From Bicyclus anynana (lineage: Eukaryota > Arthropoda > Insecta > Lepidoptera > Nymphalidae): a DNA stretch of 64,000 nt. Numbering within the stretch: the stretch's first letter is position 1; every line of letters starts with the position of its first letter. The stretch spans positions 8,515,971 to 8,579,970 of the forward strand of contig NC_069105.1 in NCBI RefSeq assembly GCF_947172395.1. The letters are read 5' to 3'. Position numbers and translations under genes: made by a program. The notes below the pieces were generated by a model. The model made no database searches. It was not told where the DNA came from and saw nothing but the letters and a program-made list of their open reading frames with translations. Shown here piece after piece: positions 57,571-64,000 of this stretch.

Positions 57571-57634
57571 AGTGCAGTGAACCCCGACGTTAAATTGAAG
57601 ATTTTCCGTGAAATAACGTTGTAAAACTTATCAG
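57571..57634 (+). other. Probable noncoding first exon of dacapo
   Basis: Downstream of the E2F/CCAAT cluster, CAGTG start-like motifs occur near 57570-57579 and no ATG follows before the donor TCAG|GTGAGC at 57634/57635. Splicing to the weak acceptor TGCATAG ending at 59503 would remove a 1.87-kb intron and join a leader carrying the uORF. The start is approximate; no transcript evidence is available. Confidence 0.4.
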
Positions 57635-57907
57635 GTGAGCTTAATTTTATTGTTTATTCCAAATAATAACAATAATTTTATCTTTTTATAAATCGAACAC
57701 ATGATGTCGTCTACGTATTAAATAATAGTTTCGCAATTTTACTACAATCAACTAAATCCGAAATGGCGCTGTGTTTTAACAAAAATATTTCACAGTTTTG
57801 AACAAATTAAATGTATAAATGCCATATTTTGAATCATTTATTTGATAATAGTTCTGTTTTAATAAATCTGGTTTTAATACTATTGTAATATTCTAGTCCC
57901 CGTTCAG

Positions 57908-57919
57908 CAAAATGGCGGC
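57908..57919 (+). promoter_or_regulatory. Consensus YY1/Pho site in the putative dacapo intron
   Basis: CAAAATGGCGGC is a full match to the YY1/Pleiohomeotic consensus, in a short GC-rich patch inside the intron and 270 bp after the donor. Pho sites recruit Polycomb complexes in insects, and YY1 sites also occur just downstream of many transcription starts. A single motif is weak evidence. Confidence 0.3.
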
Positions 57920-58456
57920 GACGTTGTGTGCTATTAATATATGCTCTGTCCTCTTTTATGCAACACGAACAAGTGCAAGTGTGACAGGGACAGCGATATT
58001 TCTGATAAGAAGGTTTATAGTATGCTGCACACGTAACTAGACACGTCTTCGTTCTTCGTAAACAAGCTCTGTATTGGTGTTGCCATAATGACAAGTAATT
58101 AAACATTCCTCTAATTTAGGGTAACTTATAATTGTTGATATAATTTAATTCGTCCATTTTACTATCGTATATTTTATATGAGATTTATCGTAGACAAAAG
58201 TGGATTTAGTAATATGTTAGTTATAATTACCAGATATTGCTTATACTTCACTTTTTTTGTAGTAAGACGTTTTATTTTTTATTTATGTGTTTTATTTTTA
58301 GTGTATTTCTATGACTTATTTTTTTATTACATTAGATTTATTTTTAATTGAACATTACATTATTTCTTAGTTATTATCGAAAATAGTTGCACAAATTATT
58401 AGTGGTAGTGATTTGACAGATCATGGCTAATACTGTTTAAAATGATTGTTAATTAC

Positions 58457-58706
58457 ATCCTACTAATATTATAAACGCGAAAGTTTGTATGGATGTTTGT
58501 TTGATTGGATATTTGTTACTCTTTTACGCCGCAACTACTGAACTGATTAGGTTGAAATTTGGAATGGAAATAGATTTACTATTCTGGATTATGGATTTCT
58601 CTGGATTAACACATAGGCTACTTTCATCTCGGAAAAATTCACGGCACCCGAGGGATTTCTGAAAAACTAAATTCCACACAGATGAAGTCGCGGGTGACCG
58701 CTAGTA
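58457..58706 (+). mobile_element. Helitron-like nonautonomous element in the dacapo intron
   Basis: CCTACTAATATTATAAACGC start, TTGGAATGGAAATAGATTTA, and the end GATGAAGTCGCGGGTGACCG CTAGT. It lies between the putative first exon and the coding exon. Confidence 0.68.
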
Positions 58707-59353
58707 AACTTATAAATGAATAAAATTGTATGTATATATTAGTCGATTTGAGTCAACTTTATATGGCAACATTACATTACAACATTGTAATACGTAGGTA
58801 AACGTAATGATTCACTTTCAAGTTTCATGATGTTTGATTAATAGGTATTCTTTGCATGATCGAAAGTTTGCTTCATTTTATTATTATTTCCTAAAAAAAA
58901 AATTTTATTAAATTGGTTTATTTTCTTAAAGGTAGATAGGTTTTATAGGGAATAATTTTAAAACTAGGTAGTTACTATCGTAAATTATTTGGTTATTTTA
59001 GTTTTTTTCGTAAAATATAGTTTTGTTACCTACTTAGGTATATAGTTATATAGTTTACTAATATTTTCTTATAAGAATTATTCGTAGTTTCCAAAAGAAA
59101 ATCACTTTTTTTACTTTAAAGAGATAATTTTATAGCATCGGTATGTACTTTAAATGCCTTTATCATATTATTTTTTTTATACAAATGAAGAAAAGAAATT
59201 CGTTGATAAATGGTTGATGCAATTATTCGTCTTATTTGAGGAAAATATTCGATAGTAGCGCCACACTGTGGCAACAAGCACAACACGCGTGAAGCGACGC
59301 GGTCGGATCGGCGGCGGCGCAGCGAAGGTGAACGCGACGCGTTCGGCGTTCTT

Positions 59354-59390
59354 TCTTTAGTCGGCCGATCGCTTTGTGCTAGGACGGACG
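59354..59390 (+). promoter_or_regulatory. Possible Inr plus DPE core promoter of dacapo
   Basis: TTAGTC, one base off the arthropod initiator TCAKTY, places +1 at 59359. GGACG, an exact match to the downstream element RGWYV, sits at 59386-59390, which is exactly +28 to +32. The surrounding 59280-59420 is the most GC- and CpG-rich stretch near the gene. This would give an unspliced leader of about 200 nt that includes the uORF. Spacing supports it, but both motifs are short. Confidence 0.4.
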
Positions 59391-59512
59391 TATCACGTCA
59401 CTTACGCGTCACTGTCGTATTCGTGTTGTTTACATTCTTATTGGTTCGTAATGAGACAAACATTGGTTTGTGCGTGTTAAAAACTCGAGTTATTGTTGCA
59501 TAGGTTCCGCGG

Positions 59513-59533
59513 ATGCGGTCAAGGAGTGCTTAA
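59513..59533 (+). promoter_or_regulatory. Six-codon upstream ORF before dacapo start
   Basis: ATG CGG TCA AGG AGT GCT TAA, ending 25 nt before the dacapo ATG and in a different frame. It would be in the mRNA whether transcription begins at the local start region or the leader is spliced in at the possible acceptor TAG at 59501-59503. Vertebrate p27 mRNA is also known to carry a regulatory uORF. That this one is translated or regulatory is inference. Confidence 0.45.
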
Positions 59534-59558
59534 GCGTTTTGGAACTATTGAAACGAAG

Positions 59559-59940
59559 ATGTCTACATTAAGTATGAGGGCGCCTGGCATCCAGACGACG
59601 GTGCTGGACACGAGGTCTTTACATGTTAGAGGAGTCACAACAATCGAGGGCGTGAGGAGAAACTTGTTCGGGTGCACAGACAGGGAGGAAAACAGGAGAT
59701 TTGTTGAGCGAGAGTTGGCGAGGCAACTAGATTTGGACAGCCAGAGGTGGGGCTTCGATTTTGCGACCGAAACTCCACTGCCAGGAGCTCAAAGGTTCGC
59801 ATGGCAACTAGTGCCGGCCGCGTCCATCCCTGCCGCATTAAGGAGATCGCCAATTAAAATAACGCCAAAACCAGCAGTGCCGAAACAAGAACCCAAAGTG
59901 TCGAGTCCAGAAAACAGCAAAACACAAAAGAGAATAACAG
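59559..59940 (+). CDS. dap: CIP/KIP CDK inhibitor (dacapo/p27 orthologue), first coding exon, partial
   Basis: Encodes 127 residues plus the first base of a split Gly codon, ending at a consensus donor (AACAG|GTGAGT, intron from 59941). Residues 33-38 are RRNLFG, the cyclin-docking RxLF motif. Residues 64-82 hold WGFDF, ETPLPG and FAW, matching the kinase-inserting half of the CDI domain shared by p21, p27 and Drosophila Dacapo. Proteins of this family bind and inhibit cyclin E/CDK2-type kinases in the nucleus and drive cell-cycle exit. After the domain lie Ser/Thr-Pro sites, including S97-P-I-K, a full CDK consensus. I chose the ATG at 59559 because it has A at -3, it is the first ATG in frame, and an in-frame TAA lies at 59478-59480. 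Later exons, expected to carry the nuclear localisation region, are not seen in the 4 kb left in the window. Family assignment is strong; insect gene naming is by analogy. Confidence 0.93.
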
Positions 59941-60639
59941 GTGAGTGTTCCATTTTTGAATCTTTACCATTTATGACGAATATCATTCGTTATAATTTTT
60001 TTTTATTATTTTACGGCTCTGAATGTCTTCATTTTTATTAAGCGTGCTACAGTGACCAATTTAAATAGACCCGCGGTTATACTTAGATAGCATTTTAACA
60101 GGGATCATAAACAGTTTGTCATTCGTAAAAACAGCGACATTACATTTTCGGCGTCAAACAATAGAAAGTATCAAATTATATGTATTGTAGTGATAACTTA
60201 AAATAAACTTCGCTGTTAATGTATTTACAATAATGATTAAATAGTATTTATGCATACGACAAAATTTGTCATTAAAATAATGCTAATAAGGTAATTTGTT
60301 GGGTGATTTATGTCAGGTCTCGTCAACTTGGGTGTGCATTTTGATATTGGTTATTTTGGGTGCATATAGCGTTGTGTAGGAAAAAATTTACATTAATTCC
60401 TATATATAATAATTAATTATATTAAACAGGACATATTTAACCACTGTCACTAATATTTAATACTGCAATTAACCTGTTACAGAAATATTTTTAGTTGAGT
60501 ATTAACTTATAACCGGTATTTTCCCCTTAAGTAGGTATGTCTATAGGTACATACATAAAGCTTAACATGTACAGGGTTTTTTAAAAAAAAATCAAAGGGT
60601 ACAGGCGTTTTTTTCTGCTGTCTAAACGAATATTTATAA

Positions 60640-60772
60640 ATATTCGGTTGTTTGTTTGATATGATTAAACTAAAAAACTATTTGACCAATAAAAAAAAAT
60701 CCGTCTCCATTAAAAAGCGTTTTCCCTTGGAAACGGAAATTACGCGGGTGAAACCGTGAGACGTCTGATAGT
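60640..60772 (+). mobile_element. Helitron-like element, short and diverged
   Basis: TTGTTTGTTTGATATGATTA, CCCTTGGAAACGGAAATTAC, GCGGGTGAAACCGTGAGACG and TCTGATAGTT. Located in the intron after the dacapo coding exon. Confidence 0.45.
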
Positions 60773-62249
60773 TCTATTTTTTTTCTACCTACTTAATGTT
60801 AATTAATATTTTTAGTAAAATTTATATTTACCCTGGTATTAAATACCTACTTATATGTATAGGTAACACTTAAATAAACATAGTCTCTGAAAGTTATCGG
60901 AAGATGTTTTATTTATAGTTAATCATATTATTAATTGTTTGTAATTATTATAATTAATCATATTATGTTTGTGAGAGGTGTTGATTATTTATAAAACAAT
61001 TTTAATAGCTTTTATGAAATGCCATAATCCATATTATAATACTCTTATTTATGTAGGTAGGGTAGCCTACATCAATGGAAGTACCTTCATACTTACGGCA
61101 CCTTTTATGTGTCTTTAATAAGAAAGGATTGACATTTTTTTAATATTTTATTTCTTTTCGTTGACTTTCCATAAAAATCGTTTTTCTGTTTAATTTCTTT
61201 ATTTATATTTAGTGAAACTAGGTCAGTAATAATTATTATCATCTAAACAAAAAAATCGGTTGACAAAAACCTAGTAGAAAAAAAGTCATAAACTGTTTTG
61301 TCTCTAACTGTAATTAGATAACTTAATGTAACTCAAGTATATAGGTAACTGATTTTATTGACCATAGGCTCTCAACTTTATTTTACCCACCTTTGAAAAT
61401 ATTTCTTCACCAAAACGCCAAAAAAAAACAAAAAAAATATATACTTTAATTAGGTCAATATTATTCAATTTAATAAGATGAATGAGATCTAAATGTTATA
61501 GGTAATTTTCAGATAAATTTTCGACTATTTAATTATTAGCTCGATAACAATAACACACATAATATACACAAATAAACAACATTGTATAAAAAGTATTGTG
61601 TATTTTCACACACCACATAAATGTAATGACTTTGTTTTCTTTTTGAAATATATTTTAATCTGCCAACTTTATTGAGCCATCTCAATGCCCTCTAACTTTC
61701 TCTAAGTCCTTAAATGTTCTTTTAAACATTTCAATCGTCCATTTGTGGGCATAATCTTACATTGAGAACCTATGGTATAGACGGTGTCAAGTTGCCGGGT
61801 CATCGGACACCGTTCTATAAAACTACCAGCAAATAGGCTACGAATGTAATGGCTTATATGAAACACGAGATAATAGCATGGTGTCAATATGCTTCGACGT
61901 ATCGTTGTAATAACTCGACAAATAGACGGCGTCTAAATTAAAAAAAAATAGGTAATATTTATCATGATCTAAATCTTGTAGTCAATTTTTTTTATTTAAT
62001 TACTTTAACCAGTCTAGCTTTTTTTATTAAATTAATCAGTCCAACACTAAAGCCAAAACTGACTTTACAAAGATATCGTCACAGTGGCGTGCAGTTCGTA
62101 ATATGCACTGCATACCCTATTAGGAGCCTATATCGAATACCTATACGAGTAAATTTTCTATTTTCATCAACATAAACAACCCATATTCGGCTCACTGTTG
62201 TTGCGTAAGGCTAAAAATTAAATGAAACAGAAAATCTCAATATCTCATA

Positions 62250-62322
62250 GCTCGACCCAGGACTCGAATCTTGGAACTCGTGATTTGAAGCCACATAGGC
62301 TAACCACTAGACCCACGAGTGT
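62250..62322 (-). mobile_element. tRNA-like SINE head, family D, minus strand
   Basis: CTCGACCCAGGACTCGAATC, TGATTTGAAGCCACATAGGC and TAACCACTAGACCCACGAG. Complement: box A TCTAGTGGTTAGC. The acceptor stem does not pair well, so this is a retroposed derivative rather than a tRNA gene. Confidence 0.5.
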
Positions 62323-62365
62323 AGGTTTTTTTTAAATAAATAATTGCACATAAAATAAACTAAGT

Positions 62366-62478
62366 GCGTGAAAGTCTGCCAATCTGCATCGGCCAGCGTG
62401 GTGGACTATACTAACCCTAACCCTTATTCTGAAAGGAGACTCGAGCTCAGCAGTGAGCCAAATATGGGTTGATAATGA
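62366..62478 (+). mobile_element. SINE family B 3' fragment
   Basis: GTGCGTGAAAGTCTGCCAAT to AATATGGGTTGATAATGACG. An inverted 25-bp piece of the same SINE end (CAACCCATATTCGGCTCACT) lies at 62177-62201, with a tRNA-like fragment between them. Confidence 0.7.
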
Positions 62479-63084
62479 CGAAAATGAACTACGGATTTAA
62501 GTTCAAAATAGCCTAATCATTATTTCCTCTTTCTCCTTCACACTCGACATTCATTGTTCTTTTAACTTCCTTCTTTAACCCCTAACTTAACGCCTTTCAA
62601 TATCGCCGGACGTTTGTTTTTTGCCCAACAAGGTGTCAAAAACTCCATAAAGATCCAAACCCTATTTAAAAATTAAGTAACGCGTCATTAAAAATTAAGA
62701 TTTTTAACACCTCTTTTCTTAGTTAATTTTTAATGAGCGTCTACACGCAATTTGCAAAGGGCAATGAGCAAAAAATGTGTTAGACTACTTATTAGACTGT
62801 TTTTTGTAATATATCCTTCATTGATTAATAACATACATGCTCAAGTTATTTTAATATCATTTGATATGTATGTTTTTAACTGTTTAAAAAAGGTTAGTTT
62901 TTTATCTTACTTTGTTCTGACTGAATTATTTAAATGCTCTAGATGTCGTGTCAAATTCAACCAACGGTTACGCAATACTGCACCAATACGCGTGCGTATA
63001 TTGAATACTCACGATACTTTAAATTCTAAAATCCTATATTCCTTTTTTTATAATTGCGAAAGAAAAACAATGATCTAGCTTAGA

Positions 63085-63215
63085 AAGCAAATTCAAATTC
63101 GAAATTAATTAATTTCAAGTAGGCTTCGCTAACAAGTGCTTTTGAAACGTATTACGTAGGGTTTGTTAGTAACTAAGTAAGTTAATAACTCTACCACCGT
63201 TAGAAAGGCAAGACT
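63085..63215 (-). pseudogene. LINE 3' UTR fragment (TTTATTTCAAGTA family)
   Basis: AATTTCAAGTAGGCTTCG, AACAAGTGCTTTTGAAACGT and CTCTACCACCG...AGAAAGGCAAG match the other 3' UTR copies. It lies inside the first intron downstream of the dacapo coding exon. Confidence 0.55.
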
Positions 63216-63312
63216 TAAACACCTCACATTATCCACTGAGCCTATGAGGCTGTTAAGCTTGCTTATTAGTACAGAATACGTAATAGTACAAGAATACATA
63301 GATTTATCATAA

Positions 63313-63538
63313 ACTAGCTGATACGCGTTTTACCCGCATGGTTCCTGTTCCCATAGGAATACAGGTATAATATAGGGCGTGGTTCCCGTTCCCATAGGAA
63401 TACAGGAATAATATATTATAGCCTTATAACCTTCCTCGATAAATGGGCTATCTAACACTGAAAGATTTTTTTAAATCGGACCAGTAGTTCCTGAGTTTAG
63501 CGCATTCAACCAAACAAACTCTTCAGATTTATAATATT
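63313..63538 (-). mobile_element. Helitron-like element with internal tandem duplication, minus strand
   Basis: ACTAGCTGATACGCGTTTTA, then GTTCC(T/C)GTTCCCATAGGAAT repeated twice (63341 and 63383 regions), ending CTTCAGATTTATAATATT. Confidence 0.62.
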
Positions 63539-64000
63539 TTATTATAAATGTAAAGTTACTATCTGATAAGTATAACAAAATGCCATCTAATGGTGTGATA
63601 ACGTATTAGATTGACATAATGTAATAGCAGCAATTACGACTTACGCAAATGTTTACTTAATGTTTTATTAATAACTTGAGAGTATGTTCGCATATGTCCA
63701 ATTTATAGATCACATGTGGGAGGTATAGTACTGCGTAGTATGGCAAAACAAACACACTTAAATAGGTCAAGTCACTATGATGTGCTGTCGTATTGAAACT
63801 ACTATCATATGTATATATATATATGTACTTGTACATATGTTTTCTGTGCTACTATAGTTGTTAGAGTACTCACACACAGATAAAATGATTCATGAGGAAT
63901 GTTTAGGTATATAATTTCACTAGGTTTCATATAAAATTATTGAAATATGACGATTATTGGAAGTGTAGGAAAAAATCAAGCCGCCTGGGAGTTATCTTAT

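Larger units (their letters stand above)
59941..63084 (+). other. Intron following dacapo coding exon 1
   Basis: Very AT-rich, starting with the donor GTGAGT. It holds a short Helitron-like copy (60640), two SINE fragments (62250, 62366) and no second exon I can recognise. The 108-codon frame at 62752 lacks splice context and family motifs. Confidence 0.5.

Noticed and set aside
57834..58106. 90-codon minus-strand frame rich in Cys and Tyr near the dacapo promoter
   Set aside because: No domain, no splice or start context, and it lies in an AT-rich intron; consistent with a chance frame.
62752..63078. Possible second dacapo exon
   Set aside because: No acceptor with pyrimidine tract, no NLS-like or TP-rich sequence, and its AT-driven Phe/Leu/Lys composition is typical of chance frames.

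Overview
The window looks like AT-rich, repeat-laden lepidopteran (butterfly or moth) nuclear DNA. This rests on several abundant tRNA-derived SINE families, short Helitron-like elements (5' ends near ACTAATATTATAAAG, 3' hairpins followed by CTAGT), fragments of an RTE retrotransposon ending in TGATGATGA, and other LINE remnants typical of Lepidoptera. There are no bacterial operons, rRNA genes or CRISPR arrays. I could not assign a species.

Only one host gene is recognisable. At the right end, 59559-59940 (+) is the first coding exon of a CIP/KIP cyclin-dependent-kinase inhibitor, the dacapo/p27 orthologue. It has the cyclin-binding RRNLFG motif and the CDK-binding WGFDF...ETPLPG...FAW segment, and it stops at a consensus splice donor; the remaining exons are not found before the window ends. 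About 2 kb upstream, 57365-57515 is promoter-like, with three exact E2F octamers and two CCAAT boxes, followed by a likely noncoding exon with a donor at 57634/57635. A second, GC-rich start region lies just upstream of the coding exon (Inr/DPE-like pair at 59357-59390), and a six-codon uORF precedes the ATG.

The rest, 1 to about 57 kb, is layered mobile DNA. (i) 1-9.7 kb: a 640-bp segment present twice 1.2 kb apart, SINEs, Helitron-like copies with GGGTA minisatellites, and a LINE C-terminal fragment. (ii) 10-17 kb: RTE fragments, a 1.28-kb composite Helitron-like element with a long CCCTA-type minisatellite and a 35-bp hairpin, and a fragment of an endonuclease-bearing LINE. (iii) 17-28 kb: SINEs, LINE 3' ends, a TTA-flanked PIF/Harbinger-like element and fold-back MITEs. 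(iv) 28-34 kb: a 5'-truncated LINE with an intact 560-codon reverse transcriptase, SINEs with perfect target duplications, and the inverted partner of the 13-kb composite element. (v) 34-57 kb: further RTE, LINE and SINE fragments, MITEs, a locally tandem repeat near 50.5-51.0 kb, and a nested insertion stack at 53.9-54.6 kb.

Functionally, the retroelements show a parasite hierarchy. SINE family A carries a 3' tail homologous to the end of a LINE represented at 38.4 and 41.3 kb, so that LINE probably mobilised it. SINE family B ends in the same TGATGA-type tail as the RTE fragments. I found no convincing new multi-gene system. The items most worth following are the dacapo control region, the SINE/LINE tail match and several fold-back structures formed at element ends.
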